Source: Enterobacterales bacterium (lineage in GTDB: Bacteria; Pseudomonadota; Gammaproteobacteria; Enterobacterales; Enterobacteriaceae). Taken from it: a stretch of DNA of 43,219 nt. Under the pieces are notes generated by a model. The model did not search any database. It was not told the origin of the DNA and saw only the letters and a list, made by a program, of their open reading frames with translations. This document shows positions 8,685-19,804 of the stretch, in pieces; position 1 is the first letter of the stretch; the number at the start of each line of letters is the position of its first letter. The stretch lies in contig BHES01000017.1 of the NCBI GenBank assembly GCA_003864575.1, forward strand, positions 1 through 43,219. Reading direction: 5' to 3'. The position numbers were made by a program, and so were the translations under genes.

Positions 8685-10490
8685 TGCGGCCTGCCAACTG
8701 CCGGGGCCACCGTCGTGCAGCAGGAACATCGAGAAAATACCCGCACCGGGCGTGGACAGCCCGATACCCGCCGCCCCGACGATGGCACCCGTCACAACCG
8801 AGCCCAGCAGGAATGAGCCGATCACGCGCACCGGATCTTCAATCGCCATTGGGATCGCGCCTTCGGTGATCCCCGCCAGACCGAGCAGCCAGGTGGATTT
8901 ACCGGTTTCAATTTCGAAGGTTTTGAACAGATGCGGCGCCAGCAAGGTTGAGGCGGTGACGGTAAACGCCGAAACCATCTTGGTTGCGCCAAAGATGGCA
9001 TACGGGCCGTAAACACCGTTGGCCATTGCGCCGAGGCAGAAGGCATAGGCTGCTTTGTTGATCGGCCCACCGAGATCGAAGGAACACATGAAAGCAATCA
9101 GCGCGCCGAGCAGGAGTGCATTACTCCCGGATAAACCATTCAGCCAGGCGGTCAGGCTGTTGTTCAGCCACGCCACCGGTTCACCAATGACGAACAACAT
9201 GATGCTGCCGACAATTAATGTGCCGAGTACCGGATAGAGATAGAAAGTCAGGAAACCGTTGAAACTCGCGTTCAGGCGAATGTGTTTTTTCACCCAACGC
9301 ATCACGTAACCGGCGATCAGGCCACCGGCAACGCCACCGAGGAAACCCGCGCCGATCATGTTGGCACACAGTCCGGCGGCAAATCCCGGCGTCAGAGCCG
9401 GTTTATCGGCCAGTGAATAGGCGGTATAGGCCGAGAGGACCGGCACCATCAACATGCCCAGCATTCCGCCGCCGAGCTGGCGGTACATCCACAGCCACGA
9501 CTCTTTTTGCGCGTAAAGCTCCTGCCAGCCGAAGATCTGAGCGATGAGTACCGCGACCGCCAGCACCGTGCCACCTGCAACAATCAGCGGAACGGCGAAG
9601 GAGATCCCGCTGAGCAGCGCCTGTTTCAAATCCGCTTTCAGGCTATTTTTTGGCGGCTCAGCGGGCACGGGGCTAAGCGTTTCCCCCACCTTGCGCTGCA
9701 TCGCCAGCGCCTGTTGCAAAATGGCTTCGGCACGGCGGATAGGGTCGGCAACCGGCACCTTTACGCAGGGAATGCCATCAAACCGTGCACTGTCTTTGAC
9801 CGCCACTTCGGTGGCAAACACGCAGGCGACAGCGTTGTGCAACTGCTGCACGGTGATCGGATCTTCGATGCCGTTAGCACCCTGCTTCTCAACGTAAACG
9901 CGGATCCCCAATTTTTTACCGGCTTTTTCCAGATATTCCGCCGCCATGTAGGTATGGGCGATGCCTGCCGGACAGGCTGTTACGCAGACCACCAGCGGCG
10001 CATCCTGCGAAACTGTGTGCGCCGCTGGCGTCTCAGGTTCCGCGCTCAGCAAGGCCATCACTTCCTCCCTGCTGCACGCCGCCAGCAAGGCGGCCCGCGT
10101 GTCATCATCCACCAGTCGCGTGGTGAGTGCGGTCAGCAACTGCATGTGGGTGGTTCCAGCTTCCGCCAGCGGGATCGCCAGCAGGAAAATGAGGTTCACC
10201 GGCTCGTCGCCGTCCACGCCCAACCAGGGCAGCGGTTCGGCCAGCGTTGCCAGCGCAAACGCGGCCCGCCGGACACTGGCGGATTTGCCGTGCGGTACCG
10301 CCAGCCCTTCCCCCAGCGCGGTCGGCCCTTCGGCTTCACGCTCAAATACCGCGCGTAGATAGTCCTGTTCGTCTTCCAGTATTCCCTGCTGTTGCAGCTT
10401 GCGGGCTAGAAATGTAATCGCCTCGTCACGGCTGGCAAACTTCGCGTGGAGGTGGATTAATTCGGGTGAAGTCAGTGATGTCAGAGGCAT
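8643..10490 (-). CDS. mngA: mannosylglycerate PTS permease EIIABC, C-terminally frameshifted
   Basis: The current reading gives 615 residues. Domain order is EIIA (residues 1-150, GEGLAVPHGK with phosphorylated His67), EIIB (about 165-265, VVCVTACPAGIAHTYMA with phosphorylated Cys173) and a membrane EIIC domain (about 290 on) carrying FMCSFDLGGPINKAAYAFC and WLLGLAGITEGAIPMAIEDP. It is a fructose-family permease that imports and phosphorylates 2-O-alpha-mannosyl-D-glycerate. After residue about 605 the frame departs from the family and stops ten residues later, because of a 5-bp duplication at 8671-8684. The last membrane helix is lost, so transport may be impaired. The ATG has an AGGA site. 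The divergent mngR and two operator-like repeats lie upstream. Confidence 0.92.
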   Translation of the reverse strand: MPLTSLTSPELIHLHAKFASRDEAITFLARKLQQQGILEDEQDYLRAVFEREAEGPTALGEGLAVPHGKSASVRRAAFALATLAEPLPWLGVDGDEPVNLIFLLAIPLAEAGTTHMQLLTALTTRLVDDDTRAALLAACSREEVMALLSAEPETPAAHTVSQDAPLVVCVTACPAGIAHTYMAAEYLEKAGKKLGIRVYVEKQGANGIEDPITVQQLHNAVACVFATEVAVKDSARFDGIPCVKVPVADPIRRAEAILQQALAMQRKVGETLSPVPAEPPKNSLKADLKQALLSGISFAVPLIVAGGTVLAVAVLIAQIFGWQELYAQKESWLWMYRQLGGGMLGMLMVPVLSAYTAYSLADKPALTPGFAAGLCANMIGAGFLGGVAGGLIAGYVMRWVKKHIRLNASFNGFLTFYLYPVLGTLIVGSIMLFVIGEPVAWLNNSLTAWLNGLSGSNALLLGALIAFMCSFDLGGPINKAAYAFCLGAMANGVYGPYAIFGATKMVSAFTVTASTLLAPHLFKTFEIETGKSTWLLGLAGITEGAIPMAIEDPVRVIGSFLLGSVVTGAIVGAAGIGLSTPGAGIFSMFLLHDGGPGSWQAALVWSGLARRWLAR

Positions 10491-10525
10491 AAAGTTGTCC
10501 TATCCGGATCGGCTGATAATCAGAA

Positions 10526-10556
10526 TTTGTATTATTGTTGTATTGTATTTGTATTA
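10526..10556. promoter_or_regulatory. candidate MngR operator 1
   Basis: This AT-rich block contains TTGTATTGTATTTGTATT (10538-10555) and lies about 36-65 bp upstream of mngA. It is a near-copy (14 of 18 positions) of the block at 10612-10629. Repeated TTGTATT units in the mngR-mngA intergenic region suggest binding sites for the GntR-type regulator. This is inference from position and repetition. Confidence 0.45.
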
Positions 10557-10610
10557 AACAACAATTCCGCCGCCGCTGAATGTGATCCAGATAGAAGATT
10601 TTCCAATCAA

Positions 10611-10629
10611 GTTGTATTGTTTTTGTAGG
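10611..10629. promoter_or_regulatory. candidate MngR operator 2
   Basis: GTTGTATTGTTTTTGTAGG repeats the core of the upstream block and lies about 52-70 bp before the mngR start. Such a position would allow autoregulation. The two copies are in the same orientation, about 74 bp apart. Confidence 0.4.
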
Positions 10630-10680
10630 GTCATTGAACTGCTACACTTGGCGTAAAACCGCCAGACAGGATCCTGAGAA

Positions 10681-11400
10681 GTGAATAATCAGCCGCTATA
10701 TCGACAAATTGCCGCGCAAATCCGCGACCAGATTCAACGTGGGGATGTAAAAGCCGGTGACGCACTACCGACGGAACTTCGTCTGCGTGAGCAGTTTGGC
10801 GTCAGCCGGGTGACGGTGCGTCAGGCGATTAAGTTGCTGGTCGAACAAGATGTGCTGGAAAGCATTCAGGGCAGCGGTACCTATGTGAAAGAGGCCAGGG
10901 TCAATTACGATATTTATCAATTGACGAGCTTTGATGAGAAATTACAGCACCTTGGTATCCCTTCGCACAGCGAAGTGCTGGCCTTTTCAGTCGTGAAACC
11001 GCCAATCGGCATTGCGGAAGCGCTGGCGCTGGCTGAAAATGCGCGGGTGTATTACATCAAGCGGTTACGTTATATCGTCCAGAAACCGGTCACGCTGGAA
11101 GAGACCTGGATGCCGCTGGCGCTGTTTCCGGATCTGACGTATGAGGTGATGCAAGGCTCGAAATACGCCTGGATGGAGAACACCAAGAATCTGGTGATTG
11201 ACCGCAGCGAACAGGAAATTATTCCGCTGATGCCCACCAAAGAGATGGTGGCGCTGCTCGGCGTCTCTGCTGAACAGCCGATCCTGCAAAAGATTTCAAA
11301 AGGCTTTCTGGCCGATGGCACGGTGTTTGAGTTCAGCCGTAACACCTTTCGCACCGACGATTACAAATTCACGCTGGTGGCCCGGCGGATGCCGCACTGA
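10681..11400 (+). CDS. mngR: GntR-family regulator of the mannosylglycerate operon
   Basis: The protein has 239 residues. The N-terminal winged helix (PLYRQIAAQIRDQIQRG, then GVSRVTVRQAIKLLVEQ) is of the GntR/HutC type. The C-terminal UTRA effector domain (about 85-235) includes VNYDIYQLTSFDEKL, LEETWMPLALFPDLTYEVM, IDRSEQEIIPLMPT and the closing TDDYKFTLVARR. All of these match E. coli MngR (FarR), a repressor of mngAB thought to respond to mannosylglycerate. Translation starts at a GTG with an AGGA nine bases upstream. It diverges from mngA across 190 bp containing repeated TTGTATT motifs. Its 3' end overlaps the convergent MocR-type gene by 32 bp. Confidence 0.92.
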   Translation: MNNQPLYRQIAAQIRDQIQRGDVKAGDALPTELRLREQFGVSRVTVRQAIKLLVEQDVLESIQGSGTYVKEARVNYDIYQLTSFDEKLQHLGIPSHSEVLAFSVVKPPIGIAEALALAENARVYYIKRLRYIVQKPVTLEETWMPLALFPDLTYEVMQGSKYAWMENTKNLVIDRSEQEIIPLMPTKEMVALLGVSAEQPILQKISKGFLADGTVFEFSRNTFRTDDYKFTLVARRMPH

Positions 11401-12838
11401 TCACCACCGCCAGCCGCTCAACCAGCGCCTGCGCCTGTTGCGCAGAGACAATATTCGGAAAGCCCATCAGTAAACCATTCGGCCGCAGCGGATCCGCCGC
11501 TTCACGCCGGTGAATTTGCCAGTCTGAAACCGCCTGTACCGCCAGCCCGTTTTCACGGGCCCGTCTGGCGATGTCGGCATCATCCAGATGTTGACCTAAA
11601 CGCACACAGAGTTGGATGCCGCCAATTTGTTCCGTGACCTGTAAAACCTCTGCGGAAAAAGCCGCTGTCAGCGCCTGCGCCAGAAAGCCACGGCGTTCGG
11701 CGTACAGCTGGCGCATACGCTTTGTATGACGGTAAAAATGCCCCTGCTCGAGGAATTCCGTGATGCTGGTTTGCAGCAACGGCGGCGTGGCGCAGGAGCG
11801 CAGCGGGCAGTAGGCTTCTACTTTTTCAACCAGACTTTCCGGCACCACCACATAGCCACACCGCAACGCCGGAAACATCGTCTTACTGAAGGTGCCCGCG
11901 TAGATCACCCGCCCCTGGGTATCAAGACTTTTCAGTGAGGGCAACGGCTGGCCGTGGTAGCGGAACTCACTGTCGTAATCATCTTCGATGATCCATGACT
12001 GCTGTCTGGTTGCCCACTCCAGCAGGGCCATGCGGCGCGATAAACTCAGGGTCACGCCGGTCGGGCTCTGGTGCGCGGGCGTCACGACGGCAAAGCGCGC
12101 CTGTGGAAATTCCACCACCGCCTGCGATACATTCATGCCCTCTTCATCCACGTTCACCGGCATGAGCACGGCACCGGCTGCCCGGAAAAAGGCCTGTGTT
12201 ACCGGATAACCGGGATCTTCCAGCCAGACACCCTCGCCTGGCTTAAACAGGCTGCCAATCAGTAAGTCCAGCACGGCGGCATAGCCAGCACAAATAAATA
12301 TCTGCTCCGGCTGGCAGGTAAAACCACGGGAAAGTTGTAAATATCGCGCAATAGCGCTGCGAAGCGCTGCGACGCCGGTCAGCGGCGGATGGCCTAAATC
12401 GTTGATGCTGGTGTGGCGGATTTGACGCGCCACGATGCGCGACCAGATAGCGCGCGGGAAAGCATCCAGCGCGGGTAATCCGAGTTGAAAAGGCAGTGAA
12501 GAGAGCGAGGGAAGCATCGGGTTTATGGGTTTCGGCACGGGGTTTCTGTCCGCCGCAGACAGGGAAGCCGGGATCGGCCCGAGTGACGCACTCACGACGG
12601 TCCCCGCCTGACCCCTGCTTTGCAGAAAGCCTTCGGCAGTCAGCAGGCCATAGGCATTTTCAACCGTGGCCCGGGCAACGCCCAGCTCACTGGCCAGCGT
12701 GCGCACCGAAGGCACCCGGCTGCCGGTTTCCAGTTTGCCTTCCATAATGGCCGTCTTCACTCGCTGATAAATCTGCCGGTAAAGCGGCGCGTTGTGTTGG
12801 GGATCGAGGTGAAAGGAGAGGCTGAAACGGCTCATCAT
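11369..12838 (-). CDS. MocR-type (GntR/aminotransferase fusion) regulator
   Basis: The protein has 489 residues. Residues about 10-85 form a GntR winged helix (APLYRQIYQRVKTAIMEG, RVPSVRTLASELGVARATVENAY). Residues about 115-480 form a fold-type I aminotransferase-like domain with the PLP-binding Lys319 in AGTFSKTMFPALRCGYV, the IIEDDYDSEFRY block and the TPAHQSPTGVTLS stretch. MocR proteins such as PdxR and GabR use PLP, alone or with an amine, as effector, and often control a divergent gene. The divergent neighbour here is the AhpD-like gene 110 bp away, its most likely target. It could equally regulate vitamin B6 or amine genes elsewhere. Its 3' end overlaps mngR. An alternative start is the second ATG, one codon later. 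Confidence 0.9.
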   Translation of the reverse strand: MMSRFSLSFHLDPQHNAPLYRQIYQRVKTAIMEGKLETGSRVPSVRTLASELGVARATVENAYGLLTAEGFLQSRGQAGTVVSASLGPIPASLSAADRNPVPKPINPMLPSLSSLPFQLGLPALDAFPRAIWSRIVARQIRHTSINDLGHPPLTGVAALRSAIARYLQLSRGFTCQPEQIFICAGYAAVLDLLIGSLFKPGEGVWLEDPGYPVTQAFFRAAGAVLMPVNVDEEGMNVSQAVVEFPQARFAVVTPAHQSPTGVTLSLSRRMALLEWATRQQSWIIEDDYDSEFRYHGQPLPSLKSLDTQGRVIYAGTFSKTMFPALRCGYVVVPESLVEKVEAYCPLRSCATPPLLQTSITEFLEQGHFYRHTKRMRQLYAERRGFLAQALTAAFSAEVLQVTEQIGGIQLCVRLGQHLDDADIARRARENGLAVQAVSDWQIHRREAADPLRPNGLLMGFPNIVSAQQAQALVERLAVVISAASAGPPA

Positions 12839-12864
12839 GACCTGCTTAAAAAGACATTTTATGG

Positions 12865-12883
12865 CTCTATAGTACAGACCATG
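12865..12883. promoter_or_regulatory. candidate MocR binding region
   Basis: CTCTATAGTACAGACCATG lies in the 110-bp divergent intergenic region, about 27-45 bp upstream of the MocR-type start. CTATAGTAC-like motifs recur near MocR-family genes in my recollection, but I could not verify this. It contains a TATAGT that could be a -10 box. Confidence 0.3.
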
Positions 12884-12948
12884 TGCAGCGTAGAGTAGCG
12901 ATCATTGAGGCGCGCTGTGCGTCCATTTGCTTAACCGGGGATCTCAAT

Positions 12949-13380
12949 ATGAATACGCTTCGCCTGCCTTACTTCACCCTCTCTTCTTCCGTGATGGAGC
13001 CGATGGTTGCGGCACTGAGCGCACTGGAAAAAGGCCCGCTGGATAACGTGATTATCGAACTGGCTTTCCTGCGCGTTTCGCAAATTAATGGCTGCGCGTA
13101 CTGTCTGGATATGCACTCAAAATCACTGCGCAAAATGGATGTCTCTCAGACCAAATTGGATCAGCTGGCGGGCTGGCAGGTGAGCCATGCATTTTCTGAG
13201 CGTGAGCGCGCCGCCCTCGCGTGGGCCGACAGCGTCACGTTAATTGCAGCAACTGGTGCGCCGGACAGCGTTTATGAGCCCCTGAAAGCGCAATTCAGCG
13301 ACGTAGAAATCTCCGAACTGACCTTCGCTATCGGCCTGATGAATGCCTTTAATCGTCTTGGCGTCGGCATGCGTCAGTAA
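12949..13380 (+). CDS. AhpD-like carboxymuconolactone decarboxylase family protein
   Basis: The protein has 143 residues. The start is the ATG at 12949, with GGGGA seven bases upstream; an upstream in-frame extension has no homology. The core NGCAYCLDMHSK (Cys49, Cys52, His56) is the CxxC...H redox signature of the AhpD/alkylhydroperoxidase-like branch of the family, followed by the usual helices (SERERAALAWADSVTLIA). These small helical proteins reduce peroxides or act as thiol-disulfide oxidoreductases; the partner here is unknown. It is a single gene, divergent from the MocR-type regulator and followed by a weak terminator, which suggests a PLP- or amine-linked response. True carboxymuconolactone decarboxylase activity is unlikely given the CxxC motif. 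Confidence 0.88.
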   Translation: MNTLRLPYFTLSSSVMEPMVAALSALEKGPLDNVIIELAFLRVSQINGCAYCLDMHSKSLRKMDVSQTKLDQLAGWQVSHAFSERERAALAWADSVTLIAATGAPDSVYEPLKAQFSDVEISELTFAIGLMNAFNRLGVGMRQ

Positions 13381-13445
13381 AATCTCAGAAGATAGTCAGT
13401 TCAAATTTCAACCACAAGACTACATTAAAAAAGTTTTCTCCTCTC

Positions 13446-13466
13446 AGCCCGCATCCTGCGGGCTTT
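13446..13466 (+). terminator. probable terminator after the AhpD-like gene
   Basis: Stem AGCCCGCA / TGCGGGCT with a 3-nt loop is followed by only TTTG, so it is strong in stem but weak in T-tract. Confidence 0.55.
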
Positions 13467-13496
13467 GCCGTATTTGCAATAAGCAAATTTAAAATA

Positions 13497-13541
13497 TCTA
13501 CATATTGCGTGGTTGATAATTTAAATCACTACATCTAGTAT
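13497..13541 (+). promoter_or_regulatory. candidate NrdR boxes upstream of nrdH
   Basis: Two related elements, CTACATATTGCGTG (from 13498) and CTACATCTAGTATT (from 13529), start 31 bp apart, three helical turns. NrdR sites in gamma-proteobacteria usually come as pairs of imperfect ACACTATATATTGTGT-like boxes at about this spacing. The fit to consensus is only moderate. Confidence 0.5.
13515..13533 (+). promoter_or_regulatory. candidate Fur box upstream of nrdH
   Basis: GATAATTTAAATCACTACA matches the 19-bp Fur consensus at 13 positions by eye, including the GATAAT half. It lies between and partly over the NrdR-like boxes. Fur repression of nrdHIEF is known in E. coli, which makes this plausible. 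Confidence 0.4.
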
Positions 13542-13660
13542 TCAACTCACCGGAACGCCACAAGGGCACCGGTACTCGTCGCCCCTTTCATGCTGAAGCC
13601 ATCGCCACAGCGACCGGGCAAAAACCGTCTCTGATTTCTTTACAGATGGAAATACGAATC

Positions 13661-13900
13661 ATGAGCATTATTATTTACAGTAAGCCTGACTGTGTCCAGT
13701 GCAACGCTACCTACCGCGCCTTAGATAAACACGGCATCGCCTATGAAGTGATTGACCTGACCGTAGACGCCGTGGCGCTCGGACAGGTTCGCGCCATGGG
13801 TTATCAGCAAGTCCCCGTTATTGTCGCTGGCGACGATCACTGGTCAGGTTTCCGCCCTGACAAAATCAGCGCCCTGCGCCAACTTCAGAACGCGTTCTGA
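13661..13900 (+). CDS. nrdH: NrdH redoxin
   Basis: The protein has 79 residues. This glutaredoxin-like protein, reduced by thioredoxin reductase, supplies electrons to the class Ib ribonucleotide reductase. The redox motif is Cys11-Val-Gln-Cys14 in [16 protein letters not shown]. The C-terminal part keeps the [20 protein letters not shown] block typical of NrdH. The start is the ATG at 13661, which gives the standard N-terminus; an upstream ATG at 13646 adds five residues but lacks support. First gene of nrdHIEF, with nrdI 10 bp downstream. The long leader (over 100 bp after the NrdR/Fur-like sites) contains a GGGC/GCCC hairpin region. Confidence 0.95.
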   Translation: MSIIIYSKPDCVQCNATYRALDKHGIAYEVIDLTVDAVALGQVRAMGYQQVPVIVAGDDHWSGFRPDKISALRQLQNAF

Positions 13901-13910
13901 GGACAGGCGG

Positions 13911-14296
13911 ATGAATCCGTTGGTCTACTTTTCCAGTAGTTCAGAAAACACCCATCGTTTCGTCGTCAGGACCGGTTTACCGGCGATCCGTATCCCGATC
14001 GACCGGCAGACAGAAAAACTGCGCGTGACGTCGCCGTACATTCTGGTCGTACCGAGCTACGGCGGCGGTTCAGCCAAAGGCGCGGTGCCGACGCAGGTGA
14101 TTCGTTTTCTGAACGATGAACATAATCGTTCACTTATCCGCGGCGTTATTGCCGCCGGAAATACCAATTTCGGCGCAGCGTATTGCATTGCCGGTGACAT
14201 CATCGCCCAAAAGTGTCAGGTGCCTTACCTGTACCGCTTTGAATTGCTGGGTACGCCGGAAGACGTTGCAAAGGTTACACAGGGAGTTACTGAATT

Positions 14297-14315
<19 letters not shown>
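13911..14315 (+). CDS. nrdI: NrdI flavodoxin-like activator of class Ib RNR
   Basis: The protein has 134 residues. NrdI is an FMN protein that delivers the oxidant needed to assemble the dimanganese-tyrosyl radical cofactor in NrdF. Visible motifs are [15 protein letters not shown] (FMN phosphate loop), [32 protein letters not shown] and the terminal VTEFWQRQN, all matching E. coli NrdI. The start ATG at 13911 follows a GAGGACAGGCGG ribosome site 10 bp after nrdH. Its last 19 bp overlap the start of nrdE, which suggests translational coupling. Confidence 0.95.
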
Positions 14316-17454
<3,139 letters not shown>

Positions 17455-17475
17455 ATAGCCCCGGTTTGCCTTTGC

Positions 17476-17590
17476 TCCTTCCCCTCTCACGAGGGGAAGG
17501 TTGGGATGCGGTGTTGGTTTCGCAACTGGCGCGGCGACTTAGTAACCATTAATACCCCACCCCCAACCCTCCCCTTCGCAGGGGAGGGAG
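17476..17590. repeat. REP-like pair (BIME-like element) downstream of nrdF
   Basis: Two hairpins lie in opposite orientation. 17477-17500 has a perfect 10-bp stem (CCTTCCCCTC / GAGGGGAAGG) followed by TTGGGATGCGG. 17567-17588 has a perfect 9-bp stem (CCCTCCCCT / AGGGGAGGG) preceded by CCCCACCCCCAA. The reverse complement of the second matches the first along stem and flank. This is the layout of an extragenic REP pair of the kind dispersed in enterobacterial genomes. It may also stabilise or end the nrd transcript. Confidence 0.7.
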
Positions 17591-17665
17591 TTAAAAACCG
17601 CTTCCGATGTTGCCCTTATTACTCTGAGCGTTAGTATAGAAACAGTGTTTCAAAACCATGAATAT

Positions 17666-18226
17666 CTAACTCATCAGTTCGAGGCGGCGCGCGGTTTCGT
17701 AATGGTTAATCCAGTACTGATCATCCAGTGACGATATCGTGACGCCCTGCGATTTAGAGGCGTGAATGAATTCGTTATCGCCAATGTAAACCCCCACGTG
17801 ACGCGTATCGGGTTGGGTTTTGAAAAACACCAGGTCGCCCGGTTTCAAATTTTTCTTGCTCACACGTTCCCCTTTTTTAATTTGCTGAACGGTCGTGCGC
17901 GGCAATTTCTTGTGCATGGAATCATTGAATATTTGCTGCATCAGCGATGAACAATCTACACCATCATGCGTTGTTCCCCCCCAATGATACTCTGTGCCTT
18001 TCCAGTGCGAATATTGGGCCAAAAGCGCAGTTTTCACCCCTTCAGCCCGCTCACTCTTACCGGTTTTACTCGGCGGTATCACCGGAGCAAAGGATTCAGG
18101 CTGGGAGTCTGACTGGCGATCAAAAGAGGCAAATTCCCTCGGCATATCAAAAGCACAGGAATAGGCGCTGAATAAAGCCAGAACGGAAAAGATGATGGTG
18201 CAGGTGAACGTTTTAATACGGGACAT
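17666..18226 (-). CDS. NlpC/P60-family peptidoglycan endopeptidase (MepS-like)
   Basis: The protein has 186 residues. After a signal peptide (residues 1 to about 25) comes a linker of about 40 residues and the NlpC/P60 domain: HWGGTTHDGVDCSSLM with catalytic Cys92, LKPGDLVFFKT, TRHVGVYIGDNEFIHAS with His143 and His155. It resembles E. coli MepS (Spr), which cuts D-Ala-mDAP cross-links during wall growth. Unlike MepS it has no clear lipobox: the AYSCAF stretch lacks Leu/Val/Ile at -3, so a soluble periplasmic enzyme is more likely. The usual DCSG is DCSS. The chosen ATG gives a compact signal peptide; a TTG ten codons upstream is less likely. Single gene, context uninformative. Confidence 0.85.
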   Translation of the reverse strand: MSRIKTFTCTIIFSVLALFSAYSCAFDMPREFASFDRQSDSQPESFAPVIPPSKTGKSERAEGVKTALLAQYSHWKGTEYHWGGTTHDGVDCSSLMQQIFNDSMHKKLPRTTVQQIKKGERVSKKNLKPGDLVFFKTQPDTRHVGVYIGDNEFIHASKSQGVTISSLDDQYWINHYETARRLELMS

Positions 18227-18380
18227 GAACACTTCTTCAGGTGGAATTATTATCAATCCTTACTGGGACACCACGAAAAGGGTGGCGGACTCGTCGTTGA
18301 GTGCGCAAATAATAACCAGATAGCGAACGATAACCACTCTATTCTGTGTCCAAAAGTAGACAGCATGGCGCTATATCGAA

Positions 18381-18412
18381 TAAAACCCATCCCTTCGGTC
18401 AGAAAAGATGGG
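18381..18412 (-). terminator. probable terminator of the 2-hydroxycarboxylate transporter gene
   Basis: On the minus strand a CCCATC / GATGGG stem with a 15-nt loop is followed by TTTTATTC, about 40 bp after the transporter stop codon. The stem is short. Confidence 0.5.
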
Positions 18413-18448
18413 CGCATGTCTGTTTTCGATCAACTGGATAGTTTTAGA

Positions 18449-19804
18449 TCAACTGAAGAATTTCGCCAGCACCAGTAAACCGACGGTGACATTGATGGCC
18501 CCGCCGATGCGGGTGGCAATTTGCGCGAACGGCATTAATGCCATGCGATTGCCTGACGTCAGAATAGCCACATCGCCAGTACCGCCCTGTCCGCTCTGGC
18601 AACAGGAGACAATTGCCACGTCAATCGGATGCATACCGATCTTTTTGCCGACAAAGAAACCGGTGCCAACCAGCGCACAGACGGTCGTGACGATCACGCA
18701 CAGATTCTGCACCGTGAACGCGTTCACCAGTTCCTGCCAGGGCGTGATCGCCACGCCAACGGCAAACAGCACCGGGTAGGTCACGGCGGTGCGGAAAAAT
18801 TTATATACCACCATCGATCCCTGCTGAAGAGTCGGCGATACGCCGTTGACCAGTTTCAGCACCACGGCCACAAACAGCATTCCCACCGGCGCGGGCAAGC
18901 CCATCAGACGCTGCCCGAGCATTCCGACCATATAGAGCAGGACAGCCAGTAGGGCTCCGCAGGCCAGCGCGTTCACATCTGGCTTGCCGGTAAACTCCTC
19001 CAGACCGTGACTAATGAGACCTTTTTTCGCCGGCATCAACTGCCCTTCACCGGTCAGATGCGGATAGCGTTTGCCGATTTGATTCAGCACGCCCGCCAGC
19101 ACTATGGCCGTCAGTCCGCCGAGCATCACGATCGGTAAAATACGCCCAAGCGCCACACCTTGCTCCATGTGCAGGATCGTTGCGTACCCCATAGAAAGTG
19201 GAATTGCCCCTTCACCCACGCCGCCTGCCATGATCGGCAGGATCAGGAAGAAAAACGTCTGGAACGGCGGCAGGCCCAACAGCGTTCCCATCGCCAACCC
19301 CGCCACCATGCCGACAACCTCACCGCACAGCATCGGTACAAAAATCCGTACAAACCCCTGGATCAGCACCTGACGGTTCATGCTCATAATGCTGCCAACG
19401 ATAATGCAGCAGATGTACAGATAGAGAATATTGGTGGATTTATAGAACTTGACGGTGGAGTCCACCACCACGTCCGGCAACAACCCGTAATGCACCATCG
19501 CAGAAGGAATAAAGGTGGCGCAGATCGCTGCTGCCCCCAGTTTCCCCAATAGCGGCAGACGTTTACCCAGCTCTCCACAGGCGAAGCCAAAGAAGGCCAG
19601 CGTTGCCACCATGACCACGATATCACTCGGCATTTTACCGTTCAGGCAGTCGAGCAAAATCAGCACACCCGCCAGCAGGAACAGCGGTAGCGGAATGATC
19701 CCTATTTTGTAATTATCCAGAATATGCCACCAACGTTCTTTGGCTGAGAGGACAGGCTTTTCGGGGTCTTTGGCGACCAGATAGGAGTCATCGGTTGTGC
19801 TCAT
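18449..19804 (-). CDS. 2-hydroxycarboxylate (citrate/malate) sodium symporter, CitS family
   Basis: This 451-residue inner-membrane protein has about 11 hydrophobic segments. The two re-entrant loop signatures of the 2HCT family are visible: MAGGVGEGAIPLSMGYATI in the N-half and CCQSGQGGTGDVAILTS in the C-half, along with a conserved MALMPFAQIATRIGGA stretch near the end. Relatives are the Klebsiella CitS citrate:Na+ symporter and the malate/citrate exchangers CimH and MleP; substrate cannot be told from sequence by eye. It is divergent from a CitA/CitB-type sensor and regulator pair, which suggests induction by citrate or a related acid. No citrate lyase genes are nearby. The ATG has an AGAGAG site. 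Confidence 0.9.
   Translation of the reverse strand: MSTTDDSYLVAKDPEKPVLSAKERWWHILDNYKIGIIPLPLFLLAGVLILLDCLNGKMPSDIVVMVATLAFFGFACGELGKRLPLLGKLGAAAICATFIPSAMVHYGLLPDVVVDSTVKFYKSTNILYLYICCIIVGSIMSMNRQVLIQGFVRIFVPMLCGEVVGMVAGLAMGTLLGLPPFQTFFFLILPIMAGGVGEGAIPLSMGYATILHMEQGVALGRILPIVMLGGLTAIVLAGVLNQIGKRYPHLTGEGQLMPAKKGLISHGLEEFTGKPDVNALACGALLAVLLYMVGMLGQRLMGLPAPVGMLFVAVVLKLVNGVSPTLQQGSMVVYKFFRTAVTYPVLFAVGVAITPWQELVNAFTVQNLCVIVTTVCALVGTGFFVGKKIGMHPIDVAIVSCCQSGQGGTGDVAILTSGNRMALMPFAQIATRIGGAINVTVGLLVLAKFFS

Noticed and set aside
9507-10358. 283-codon open frame on the plus strand opposite mngA
   Set aside because: Antisense to the conserved EIIA/EIIB part of mngA; Arg/His/Gln-rich sequence typical of a reverse-frame artefact.
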